Shown in pieces: positions 42,664-50,511 of a stretch of DNA of 64,000 nucleotides. The notes below the pieces were generated by a model that made no database searches, was not told where the DNA came from, and saw only the letters and a program-made list of their open reading frames with translations. A program made the position numbers and the translations under genes. The stretch covers positions 310,001 to 374,000 of the forward strand of contig NZ_RPFW01000004.1 in NCBI RefSeq assembly GCF_007827045.1, written 5' to 3'. This DNA is from Trebonia kvetii. GTDB taxonomy: Bacteria > Actinomycetota > Actinomycetes > Streptosporangiales > Streptosporangiaceae. The first letter of the stretch is position 1. The number at the start of each line of letters is the position of its first letter.

Positions 42664-44073
42664 TCAGCTGCCGGTGTTGAGCACGCTCGCCAGCTGGGTG
42701 TTGGCGGCAGCCACCGTGGAGTCGAACGGCGCCCCCTGCATCAGCTGCTTGAGCATGGTCGGGATGATGTTGAGCTTGCCGTTGTCCGCGGTGGGCCAGT
42801 TCTTGGCGTTCAGCGGAGCGGTCTGCCCGTTCAGCGCCGCCTTGGCGAAGCCAGCGTTGAACGCGCCGCCGGTGCTCTCGCTCTTGGCGATCTCCGCGGA
42901 GTAAGGCGAGAAGAAGCCGGAAAGCGTGGCGAAGCTGGTGGAGTTGGCCGGGTTGTCCATGACCGAGATCAGGTCCCAGGCCGCCTGCTGGTTCGGGCTG
43001 GTCTTGAAGACCGCGAGGTCGGAGCCGCCGGCGAAGACCGGGGCCGGGTTCGGCCCGTTCTCGCTCGGGATCGGGAAGGACGCGATGTTGGTCGTGTCCA
43101 CCGAGTTCTTCGGCAGCGTCGCCTTGGCCCACGATCCGTCGATGTACATGTCGAGCTTGCCGAGGCCGAAGTCCTCGTTCGGCCCGCCGGAGGTCGCCCC
43201 GGTGACGCCGAGCTCGGTCTCACCGAGGTACTTGGACGAGGAGACCTTGGCGGTGGTGTAGAGGCCGACGTAGTACTTGATCGCCGCTTCGGTCTTCGGG
43301 TCGGTCAGGTTGCCGGTCCACTTGCCGCTTGAGTCCTGGGTGGCGATCTGGCCGCCGGCGCCCCAGATGAAGCTGGCGAACGCGTTGGTGTCGTTGGTGA
43401 TCGCGTCGAAGCCGGTGGTGCCGGGGTAGGCATTCTGCAGCTTCACCGCGTCGGCCTGCAGTTCCGCCCAGGTCGTGGGCGTGGAGGTGATGCCGGCCTT
43501 CTTGAACTGGTCGGTGCGGTACCACACGGCGCGCACGCCGCCGAACCACGGCACGGCGTAGGTGGTGCCGCTCTGGGTGTCGTTGGCGAGCATCCCGGAG
43601 ACCAGGCCCTTGGTGCCGGACCAGCTGTTCAGGTTGCTGTTAAGCGGGGAGAGGATGCCGCTCGCGGCCTCGGTGGGCGTGTCGGTGTTACCGAGCTCGG
43701 TGATGTCCGGGATGTTCTTGCCGGAGGACAGCGCGTTGTTCCAGTCCGCGGTGCGGTTGCCCCACGGGACCCACACGACCTTGACCTGGGTGTTGGCGTA
43801 CTGCGGGAATTCGGTCTTGAACTCCTTGACGACGTTGTCCATCCAGGTGACCTGGGACGGAACGGAGCCGCCCATCCGCCAGACGGTCAGCGTCGCCGGA
43901 CCTGACGCCGCCGCGCTCGGGGAGGTGGCGGCGCTCGACGCGCCGGCCGGGGTGGTGCTGCCCGTTGCGGCAGGAGTCGTGCTGGTGCTGGAGCTGCAGC
44001 CAGCGATTGCCAGCGCCGCAGCGGCGGCGCCCGCGACCGCGCCGAGCGCGGCCGATCTCTTCCTGAGTCCCAC
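42664..44073 (-). CDS. Sugar-binding lipoprotein of an ABC transporter
   Basis: A 469-residue family 1 extracellular solute-binding protein. GTG 44073 was chosen as start because AGAAGGAG lies 8 nt upstream; it yields a short signal peptide GLRKRSAALGAVAG...LAIAGC with a perfect lipobox. The mature protein has TLTVWRMGGSVPSQVTWMDNVVKEF, YAVPWFGGVRAVWYRTDQF and GWN-type sugar-site aromatics. The context (NagZ-like enzyme, NagA, ROK regulator) points to GlcNAc-containing oligosaccharides, as for NgcE, but other sugars remain possible. Confidence 0.9.
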   Translation of the reverse strand: MGLRKRSAALGAVAGAAAAALAIAGCSSSTSTTPAATGSTTPAGASSAATSPSAAASGPATLTVWRMGGSVPSQVTWMDNVVKEFKTEFPQYANTQVKVVWVPWGNRTADWNNALSSGKNIPDITELGNTDTPTEAASGILSPLNSNLNSWSGTKGLVSGMLANDTQSGTTYAVPWFGGVRAVWYRTDQFKKAGITSTPTTWAELQADAVKLQNAYPGTTGFDAITNDTNAFASFIWGAGGQIATQDSSGKWTGNLTDPKTEAAIKYYVGLYTTAKVSSSKYLGETELGVTGATSGGPNEDFGLGKLDMYIDGSWAKATLPKNSVDTTNIASFPIPSENGPNPAPVFAGGSDLAVFKTSPNQQAAWDLISVMDNPANSTSFATLSGFFSPYSAEIAKSESTGGAFNAGFAKAALNGQTAPLNAKNWPTADNGKLNIIPTMLKQLMQGAPFDSTVAAANTQLASVLNTGS

Positions 44074-44135
44074 TGCTGGCACTCCTTCTGCGAGGGTGAT
44101 CTTTGCGGTCACACTGATTGAACGACCGATGGCTA

Positions 44136-44156
44136 GAAACTAACTGGAAACTTTCC
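44136..44156. promoter_or_regulatory. Candidate operator between the sugar ABC operon and the ROK regulator
   Basis: GGAAA-C-TTTCC (44146-44156) is an 11-bp inverted repeat, and GAAACT recurs 11 bp upstream (44136-44141), one helical turn away. This AT-rich patch lies in the divergent 323-bp gap about 65 bp from the binding-protein start, where a ROK repressor would act. The rest of the gap contains only structured element copy B. Confidence 0.45.
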
Positions 44157-44287
44157 TATAAGATAGACCTGTTGCCAGATCTTAACAATGGCCCGCCAAG
44201 CTGGTGCTGGTCGTAACCTGCTTGGCTTGCGGCCGTTCGAAGGGGAGACGATGAGGATGACTTCCGGGGGGAACATCTCCCGCGTTC

Positions 44288-44377
44288 GCCGGGTTGCGCG
44301 CCCGATGGCAAAAGCCGCCATCGTATCGGCCACGCAACCCGGCCTTTTTCCCGGGGGGACGACCCCCCGTACCCCCC
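44288..44377. repeat. Structured GC element, copy B (bulged hairpin - U-rich spacer - tail)
   Basis: Hairpin arms 44288-44309 (GCCGGGTTGCG...CGATGGC) and 44317-44343 (GCCATCG...CGCAACCCGGC) keep the same core and 5-nt bulge ACGAT as copy A, but the outer ten base pairs are entirely different and still pair. A 6-nt spacer CTTTTT is followed by CCC-G6-ACGA-C6-GTA-C6 (44350-44377), identical to copy A. It ends 20 nt before the ROK start, so it lies in that gene's leader. Confidence 0.8.
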
Positions 44378-44396
44378 GTCTGACGGGACCGGCGCG

Positions 44397-45647
44397 ATGA
44401 CCGCGGCGGCCGACGAGGGCCTGCCGGCCGGGAAGGCGAGCGGGGCGGAACAGCGGCGGACCAAGCCGGGGACGCCGAGCCTGCTGCGGGAGCTGAACGA
44501 CAGGGCCGCCCTTGAGCTGCTGCTCGCTGAGGGGCCGCTCACCCGTGCCCAGCTCTCGGAGCGCACTGGGGTCTCCAAGGTCACCGTCTCCCAGATGCTC
44601 GCCAGGCTGGAAGACCGAGGCCTGGTCATGGTCGCGGGGGAGCAGGCGGGCGGTCGCGGCCCGAATGCCGCCTTGTACTCCGTTGTCCCCTCAAGTGCTT
44701 TCGTTGCTGGACTATATGTGGAATCCGACCTGGTCAGTGCCGCCGTTGCGGATGTGACGGGGACCCGGGTGGCCGACGTCAGCGTGGATCCCAACGGAGC
44801 CGACGACCCGGTAGGCGTGGTCCGCGAGGCCATCGAGCAGGCCTGCGAGCGCGCCGGGATCGACTTCTCCGCGCTTTCCGCGGTCGTCATCGGCAGCCCC
44901 GGCGTTCTCGATCCGCGAACAGGCGCGCCGCGGCTCGCGGTGAACCTGCCCACCTGGCACGAGGGCGTGCTCGACGCGCTGCGCGAGGTGCTGCACACCC
45001 CGGTGCTCATCGAGAACGACGTGAACCTGGCGGCGATGGCCGAGCGCGCCGACGGTGCGGCGGCCGGCCTCGACGACTTCGCGTTCGTGTGGCTCGGCGG
45101 GGGCCTCGGCCTGGCCGCGGTGATCAACGGCGAGGTCCGCAGGGGCGTCGGCGGCGCCGCCGGTGAGATCGGCTGGATGCCGGTGCACGGCGCGCCGCTG
45201 CCCGCGGGGAACGAGCACCCGAGCAAGGCGGGCCTGCAGGCGCTGGCCGGCGGGCTCGCCGTGCAGGCGCTCGCCGCCGAGCACGGCTTCGCCGCCGCCA
45301 CACCGGGCGACGCGATCGCCGCGGCGCTCGCCGACCTGGACCGCGCACCGCAGGGCAGCGGCGCGGCCTTCATCGACGAGCTCGCGCATCGGGTCTCGAT
45401 CGGCGTCGCGGCCGTCTGCGTCGTCCTTGACCCGGGCCTCGTGGTGCTCGGCGGCACGATCGGCAAGGCGGGCGGCGCCGAACTCGCCGCCCGGGTCGCC
45501 GCCGAGGTGCCGCGGCTGTGCCTGGCCCGCCCGCGGGTGGTGCCCACGTCGGTGCCGGGCGAGCCGGTGCTCCTCGGCGCGATGCAGGCGGCGCTCGCCC
45601 AGGCCAGGACGAGCATGTTCACCTCGCTCGGCAGTACCTCCGAGTAG
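44397..45647 (+). CDS. ROK-family transcriptional regulator (NagC/Rok7B7-like)
   Basis: A 416-residue sugar-responsive regulator. The N-terminal winged helix shows ALELLLAEGPLTRAQLSERTGVSKVTVSQMLARLEDRGLV; the ROK sugar-kinase-like domain has VVIGSPGVLDPRTG, VLIENDVNLAAMAER and VRRGVGGAAGEIGW. The metal-binding Cys cluster of true ROK kinases is missing, as expected for a regulator. It is divergent from the sugar ABC/NagZ operon and upstream of nagA, so it probably represses both until an amino sugar binds. Confidence 0.9.
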   Translation: MTAAADEGLPAGKASGAEQRRTKPGTPSLLRELNDRAALELLLAEGPLTRAQLSERTGVSKVTVSQMLARLEDRGLVMVAGEQAGGRGPNAALYSVVPSSAFVAGLYVESDLVSAAVADVTGTRVADVSVDPNGADDPVGVVREAIEQACERAGIDFSALSAVVIGSPGVLDPRTGAPRLAVNLPTWHEGVLDALREVLHTPVLIENDVNLAAMAERADGAAAGLDDFAFVWLGGGLGLAAVINGEVRRGVGGAAGEIGWMPVHGAPLPAGNEHPSKAGLQALAGGLAVQALAAEHGFAAATPGDAIAAALADLDRAPQGSGAAFIDELAHRVSIGVAAVCVVLDPGLVVLGGTIGKAGGAELAARVAAEVPRLCLARPRVVPTSVPGEPVLLGAMQAALAQARTSMFTSLGSTSE

Positions 45648-45713
45648 GCCGGTACTCCGTGTAAGGCAGTGTCTGGCGAGTAAGGCAGTGTCGGGTGAAT
45701 AAGGTGTCTGGCG
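45641..45713. repeat. Degenerate 16-19-bp tandem repeat between the ROK gene and nagA
   Basis: Four imperfect units of the form CGAGTAAGGCAGTGTCTGG run from the ROK stop codon toward nagA. One unit carries AAGGCAGTGTCGG, identical over 13 bases to part of the 53.4-kb array. Confidence 0.65.
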
Positions 45714-45734
45714 GATAGGGGAGGTCTTCTGCAC

Positions 45735-46895
45735 ATGGGTGTGACCGGGCAGCTCACGGTCGCCGCCGACCGGGTGGTCACCGCCGACGGAGTGCTCGCA
45801 CCCGGCTGGCTGACCATCTCCGGGGGCCGGATCGCGGCGGTGGGGGAGGGCGAACCCGGTGCGCCCGCCGACCTCCGCGGCCACTGGGCGCTGCCCGGGT
45901 TCATCGACATGCACGTGCACGGGGGCGGCGGCGCGTCGTTCACCGAGGGCGGCGCGGACGAGGCGCGCCGCGCCGCCGCGTTCCACCGCGCGCACGGCAG
46001 CACCAGGATCATCGCCAGCCTTGTCACCGCGCCTGTCGACGCGCTCGAGCATCGCCTGCGGATGCTGGCGGGCCTCGCGGGCGATGGCGTGATCGACGGC
46101 ATCCACCTGGAGGGGCCGTTCCTGGCCGCGTCACGCTGCGGCGCCCAGGATCCCCGCTACCTGATCGCACCCCACGTGGCGACATTCGCCCGGCTGAACG
46201 CGGCAGCGGGCGGCTGGCTGCGCATGATCACGATCGCACCCGAGTTGCCTGGCGCGACGCAGCTCATCCGGGCCGCGGCCGCCACGGGCGTGATCGCCGC
46301 CGCGGGCCACACTGACGCCTCCGCCGAGGTCACCGCCGCGGCGGTCGACGCCGGTGTCAGCCACGCCACCCACCTGTTCAACGGGATGCGCCCGCTCGGC
46401 CACCGCGATCCGGGCCCGGCCGGCGCCCTCCTCGACAGGCAGGTCACCTGCGAGGTCGTCGCCGACGGCACCCACCTGCACGACACGGTGATCCGGCTGG
46501 CGGCCCGCGCGGCCGGCCGTGACAACCTGGTGCTGATCACCGACGCGATGGCGGCGGCGGGCATGCCCGACGGCCCCTACCGCCTTGGCAGCCTCGACGT
46601 GCTGGTCACCGACGGCGTCGCACGCCTGGCGTCAGCCGAGCCCGGCGGCGCCCCTGGGTCCATCGCCGGCTCGACCGCCACGATGGACGCGGTGGTCCGC
46701 CACGCCATCACCGCCGCCGGCCTTGACGTCGCCGACGTCGCCGCGGCCGCGGCCGCTAACCCGGCCCGCCGTCTCGGCCTGGCAGCGGAGACCGGCGCCC
46801 TCCGCTCCGGCCTCGCCGCCGACCTCATCCTGCTCGACGACACCTTCCGCCTCACCACGGTCATCGCCCGTGGCGTCGAGGTGCCCGCTCCCTAG
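45735..46895 (+). CDS. nagA: N-acetylglucosamine-6-phosphate deacetylase
   Basis: NagA removes acetate from GlcNAc-6-phosphate, giving glucosamine-6-phosphate. The 386-residue protein has PGFIDMHVHGGGGASF (HxH), GIHLEGPFLAASRCGAQD (metal-binding Glu), AAGHTDAS (His), HATHLFNGMRPLGHRDPG (His and substrate loop) and LITDAMAAAGMPDGPY with the catalytic Asp. GGGGAGG upstream of ATG 45735 supports the start. It lies 87 nt after the ROK gene on the same strand. Confidence 0.93.
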   Translation: MGVTGQLTVAADRVVTADGVLAPGWLTISGGRIAAVGEGEPGAPADLRGHWALPGFIDMHVHGGGGASFTEGGADEARRAAAFHRAHGSTRIIASLVTAPVDALEHRLRMLAGLAGDGVIDGIHLEGPFLAASRCGAQDPRYLIAPHVATFARLNAAAGGWLRMITIAPELPGATQLIRAAAATGVIAAAGHTDASAEVTAAAVDAGVSHATHLFNGMRPLGHRDPGPAGALLDRQVTCEVVADGTHLHDTVIRLAARAAGRDNLVLITDAMAAAGMPDGPYRLGSLDVLVTDGVARLASAEPGGAPGSIAGSTATMDAVVRHAITAAGLDVADVAAAAAANPARRLGLAAETGALRSGLAADLILLDDTFRLTTVIARGVEVPAP

Positions 46896-46906
46896 CCCTA
46901 GCACCG

Positions 46907-46950
46907 ATGAATGTACCGTTGGGCCGGCTCCAGCCCAACGGTACATTCAT
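46907..46950. terminator. Perfect 18-bp hairpin after nagA
   Basis: ATGAATGTACCGTTGGGC is exactly inverted at 46933-46950 around an 8-nt loop. No U-run follows. It lies between the convergent nagA and htrA-like genes and probably ends the nagA transcript or blocks read-through. Confidence 0.7.
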
Positions 46951-46983
46951 GACGCCGTGCGGCTGCTTGCCGCCAGAATACGG

Positions 46984-47022
46984 GTGAGGGCCTGCCGCTC
47001 GAGGGAATCGGCAGGCCCTCAC
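46984..47022 (-). terminator. 14-bp hairpin after the HtrA-like gene
   Basis: GTGAGGGCCTGCCG / CGGCAGGCCCTCAC with an 11-nt loop lies 16 nt past the htrA-like stop (minus-strand sense). It is a second, unrelated palindrome in the same convergent gap. Confidence 0.7.
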
Positions 47023-47037
47023 GTCTCGGTCGGCGCG

Positions 47038-48240
47038 TTAGGCCGCCGGTCCGGTCCCCAGGGTCAGGGTCGCGGTGTGCGACTGCCCCGAGGTGTCTGT
47101 CCAGGCGATCTTCACCTTGTCGCCAGGGTGGTGGCCGACGAGGATCTTCGTGATGTCGGTACCGCTGGTCACCGACTTGCCGTCGAGCGCCGTCACCACG
47201 TCGCCCTGGCCGAGCCCGGCCTCCGCCGCGGCCGTGCCCGACTTGGTGCCCGCGAGCGTCACGCCCTGGTAGGGGCCGGACTGGGTGCTCGCGATCTCCA
47301 GGCCAAGGAAGGCCGTCGCGCCGATGTGCACCGTCGCGGACGCCTGACCCGCCTCGATCTGCTTGGCGATGTCGAGGGCGGTGTTGATCGGGATCGCGTA
47401 GCCCTGCGTCGCCGACCCGGTGCCCGAAGAACCAGAGGACCCGGAGCCGCCGAAGCCGCCGCCGCCGGAACCGCCGCCGCCGAACTGGTAACCGGACGAG
47501 GCGGCCGTGTCGATGCCGATCACCTGGCCGTGCTCGTTTACGAGCGGGCCGCCCGAGTCGCCCGCCTGGATGTCGGCATTGGTCTCAAGCAGGCCAGTGA
47601 GCTGCTCGGAGGAGCCGGACGACTCGTCGGACGCGGTGATCGACTGGTTGAGCGCGGTGACCGCGCCCGCCGCGACGGCGGGCGTCCCGCCCGTGCCGCC
47701 CGCGTTGCCGAGCGCCACCACGCTGTCGCCGACGCCGACCGTGGAGGAGTTCCCCGTCGACGCGACGGTCAGCCCGGACGCCCCGGACAGCTGGAGCACC
47801 GCGATGTCATGCGACTCGTCATAGCCGACCACGGTCGCCTTGTAGGTCTTGCCGTTGCCGATGTCGGTGACGCTGATCGACGTGGCGCCGTTGATCACGT
47901 GGTTGTTGGTGAGGATCTCGCCGTTGGCGGTGAGTACGATGCCGGTGCCCTTGGCGGTGGCTTCCTGGTAACCCAGCGTGGACGTCACGTCCACGATGGC
48001 GGGGTCGACCCGGTTGGCGATCTGCGACGTGGACAGCACTTCCTTTGAGGTCGACGTCGCCGTCGACCCGCCGGAGGACCCGTTGGACAGCCCGATGGCC
48101 GCCCCTGCCCCGACCCCGGCGGCCACGATGGCCGTCGCGGTCAGCCCGAGCGCCGTCCGGCCGTAATGCCGGCGCGGCGGCTCTGGTGCCGGGTAGGGCC
48201 CGTACTGTCCGTAGGGGTACTGTGCGAATGGCTCACTCAT
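47038..48240 (-). CDS. HtrA/DegP-like membrane-anchored serine protease with PDZ domain
   Basis: A 400-residue envelope protease: a short Tyr/Pro/Gln-rich cytoplasmic tail, one membrane helix (TALGLTATAIVAAGVGAGAAIGL), a trypsin-like domain with His in ILTNNHVI, Asp in ESHDIAVLQL and Ser in IQAGDSGGPLV, then a Gly/Ser-rich loop and a C-terminal PDZ domain (FLGLEIAST, GQGDVVTALDGKSV). HtrA proteases degrade or refold damaged exported proteins. The catalytic triad is complete. The gene is monocistronic. Confidence 0.93.
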   Translation of the reverse strand: MSEPFAQYPYGQYGPYPAPEPPRRHYGRTALGLTATAIVAAGVGAGAAIGLSNGSSGGSTATSTSKEVLSTSQIANRVDPAIVDVTSTLGYQEATAKGTGIVLTANGEILTNNHVINGATSISVTDIGNGKTYKATVVGYDESHDIAVLQLSGASGLTVASTGNSSTVGVGDSVVALGNAGGTGGTPAVAAGAVTALNQSITASDESSGSSEQLTGLLETNADIQAGDSGGPLVNEHGQVIGIDTAASSGYQFGGGGSGGGGFGGSGSSGSSGTGSATQGYAIPINTALDIAKQIEAGQASATVHIGATAFLGLEIASTQSGPYQGVTLAGTKSGTAAAEAGLGQGDVVTALDGKSVTSGTDITKILVGHHPGDKVKIAWTDTSGQSHTATLTLGTGPAA

Positions 48241-48499
48241 TTGGTCCTGCCACCCCGAATCCGTTCACGGCTCTGCTCTGCGTTCCTGGCTACACACGAA
48301 GAATCGCCGTTGAACCTGGGCGGACCCCGAAGGGACCATTAGCCGAACCTACCAGTTGCCTGAAGATTCCCTCAGGAACCTGGAGTTTCGCTCATTTTGC
48401 CGCCTGCCCGCCGGCCCAACCAGGTTCCCGGCTACCCGGCGCCGGGTCGGCCATGCGTGGCAAGAACCAGGCATTGAGTGAGAAAAGCCCAGAAAACGC
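48241..48499. other. Region upstream of the HtrA-like gene, no supported gene
   Basis: Between the HtrA start and the permease terminator I see no convincing open frame with family similarity. The protease promoter should lie here. No clear -10/-35 pair or HspR/MprA-like site stood out by eye. Confidence 0.4.
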
Positions 48500-48538
48500 G
48501 ATTCCCCCGCCGTGCGCCCCTTGCACGGCGGGGGAATC
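48500..48538 (-). terminator. Terminator hairpin of the amino-acid permease gene
   Basis: A perfect 16-bp stem GATTCCCCCGCCGTGC / GCACGGCGGGGGAATC with a 7-nt loop stands 21 nt beyond the permease stop. Bases after it on the minus strand (CGCGTTTTCT) include a short T-run. Confidence 0.8.
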
Positions 48539-48559
48539 GACCGCATCCGTTCTGGCTGA

Positions 48560-50158
48560 CTACTTGACCGCGGCGGGCTTCTCCGCGTCGTCGCGCATGT
48601 GCGCTTCCAGTGCCTTGCCGCCCCGTGAGAGCAGGAAGAACACCGCGCCCACGATGAGCACGATCATCATGACGACCAGCGTGATCCAGTCGAGGTTCAT
48701 GAACGCCCGCGGGCTGGACAGCCCGGTCGGCGCCACGATGTCCACCAGGATCACCATTAGGTAGGCCGCGCCGATGATGTACACAGGCCAGGCCCACCTG
48801 CCGAGCGTGAACTTGCCTTCAGGTACCCAGCCGCGCCGCCGGGCGATCATCACGCCGACGACCGTGAGCAGGAACGACAGATAGATGCCGCTGGTGCCGA
48901 AGGACACCAGGGAGACCAGCGCGTTGGTGTGGGCCGGGTAGGTGAACCAGAGGATGTGCAGGTCCTTCGACGGTGAGGCGAACACCAGCAGGACGAACAG
49001 CGCCGTCACGACGGAACCGCCGAGCAGGGCGTTGACCGGGGTCTTGAACCTCGGGTGCACGGTGGAGATCCACTTGGCGCCGGGCAGCGCGCCGTCTCGC
49101 GCGTAGGAGAACGCTAGCCGTGAGCCGGCCCCCTGGATCGATGTGCCGCAGGAGAAGAACGCGAAGATGACCAAGAGCAGCGCGAAGTCCTGCAGCCACG
49201 ATGGCAGCTGGGCGAAGATCACCGGGATGCCGCCGCCAGAGACGACGTCGCTGAGGCCCTTGGGGCCACCGGGGATGGCCAGGATCAGTGCCGCTGTGAG
49301 GATCAGCGAGGCGAGGCCACCCCAGAGCATCGTGTACCGCATGGCACGCGGCACTTGGCGACCCGCGTCCTTGGTCTCCTCGGACACGTCTCCTGCCGAC
49401 TCGAAGCCGAAGAAGATATACACCGGTACCAGCACCGCGACGATCAGCACGCCGAGATGAGACCCGCCGAAGTCAAGCCCGAGCGCGTTGGTCTTCGGAC
49501 TCGCCGCGCCCTCAGTGGTGAACAGGTAGCTGAAGCCGTGGTGGAACCCGTGGATGGCGAGCGCGATCGCGACACCGAGGGTGCCGAGGATCTCGACGTA
49601 AACGCCGAACTGGGCGACCCGGGCCATCACCTTGGCGCCGGTGATGTTCAGCCCTGTCTGGATGGCGAGCAGCACCAGCGTGATGATGAGGATGTTCAGG
49701 TGGCTGGTCGGGTCGATGCTCCAGCCGAACCAGTTGTTCACCAGCGCCGTGAAATAGCCGACGACGCCGGTGTCCACCGAAGCGACGGTCACCAGCAGCG
49801 CGATGCCGTAGAACCAGCCGACGAACCAGCCGTACCGGCGGCCCACGTTGTACTTGCTGTACTGGTAGATGGCGCCGGCGATCGGGTAGTGGCTGGCCAG
49901 TTCGCCGAAGATCAGCGCGACCAGCAGCATGCCGGCGACCGGGATCAGCGTCGTCCAGATGTAGGCGGGCCCGCCGAAGCCAAGGCCGTACGCGAACAGC
50001 GAATAGATGCCGACGACCGGCGACAGGTAGGTGAACGCGACGGAGAAGTTCGAGAACAGGCCGAGAACCCGGTTGAGCTGGGGGCTGTAGCCGAGACTCG
50101 CTAGCCTCGCGTCGTCATCGTCGGTCAGCGCCGACGTCTGCGGCGTGGCCTCTTGCAT
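48560..50158 (-). CDS. APC-superfamily amino-acid permease
   Basis: A 532-residue transporter with about 12 helices: the first contains FSVAFTYLSPVVGIYSLFAYGLGFGGPAYIW (APC substrate-loop region), followed by GELASHYPIAGAIYQYSKYNVGRRYGWFVGWFYG and PVYIFFGFESAGDVSEETKDAGRQVPRAM, the APC signature. It resembles the amino-acid/choline/GABA permeases (UAT/ACT type) that import amino acids or amines. The substrate cannot be resolved. The start ATG 50158 has GGGAGGACCTC upstream. Confidence 0.9.
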   Translation of the reverse strand: MQEATPQTSALTDDDDARLASLGYSPQLNRVLGLFSNFSVAFTYLSPVVGIYSLFAYGLGFGGPAYIWTTLIPVAGMLLVALIFGELASHYPIAGAIYQYSKYNVGRRYGWFVGWFYGIALLVTVASVDTGVVGYFTALVNNWFGWSIDPTSHLNILIITLVLLAIQTGLNITGAKVMARVAQFGVYVEILGTLGVAIALAIHGFHHGFSYLFTTEGAASPKTNALGLDFGGSHLGVLIVAVLVPVYIFFGFESAGDVSEETKDAGRQVPRAMRYTMLWGGLASLILTAALILAIPGGPKGLSDVVSGGGIPVIFAQLPSWLQDFALLLVIFAFFSCGTSIQGAGSRLAFSYARDGALPGAKWISTVHPRFKTPVNALLGGSVVTALFVLLVFASPSKDLHILWFTYPAHTNALVSLVSFGTSGIYLSFLLTVVGVMIARRRGWVPEGKFTLGRWAWPVYIIGAAYLMVILVDIVAPTGLSSPRAFMNLDWITLVVMMIVLIVGAVFFLLSRGGKALEAHMRDDAEKPAAVK

Positions 50159-50511
50159 TGAGGTCCTCCCTCAGTCCTTTTATGAGACCTGGGTCTATAG
50201 TGTGATCATTTGGGCTGCTGTGCGCCTTGTCCCCGATGAGCGAGGCCGCTGCCTTAGCGGGAAAAGATATGACCTTATAGGTTTAACGTCAAGGTTGTTT
50301 CAGGCAACGATTGCGCTACCCTCGGCCCCGCTCCGTAGAGTGGGCAGCGACGAACGCGCTGCCCTGCTCCGCACGCCGCTCCCCGCACTCCCGGCCCTTG
50401 CCCTGGCCGAGATCCGCGGGAAACGGATGGTGATCCGGGGGCAGGCAGGGCATTCGGAACGTGTGCGTGGCGGCCCGCACCATCGGTCATGTCCCCTCAT
50501 GAGGAGTACAC
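50159..50511. other. Divergent control region of the amino-acid permease and DUF885 genes
   Basis: A 353-bp gap without a supported gene. It holds AGACC-TG-GGTCT (50185-50196), an inverted repeat overlapping a minus-strand TATAGA (50199-50194) that could be the permease -10, making it a candidate repressor site. An AT-rich patch follows at about 50262-50300. The DUF885 ribosome-binding site GAGGAG lies at 50500-50506. Confidence 0.5.

Noticed and set aside
44156-46102. 648-codon minus-strand open frame
   Set aside because: It is antisense to the ROK and nagA genes; Ser/Pro/Ala-rich without domains.
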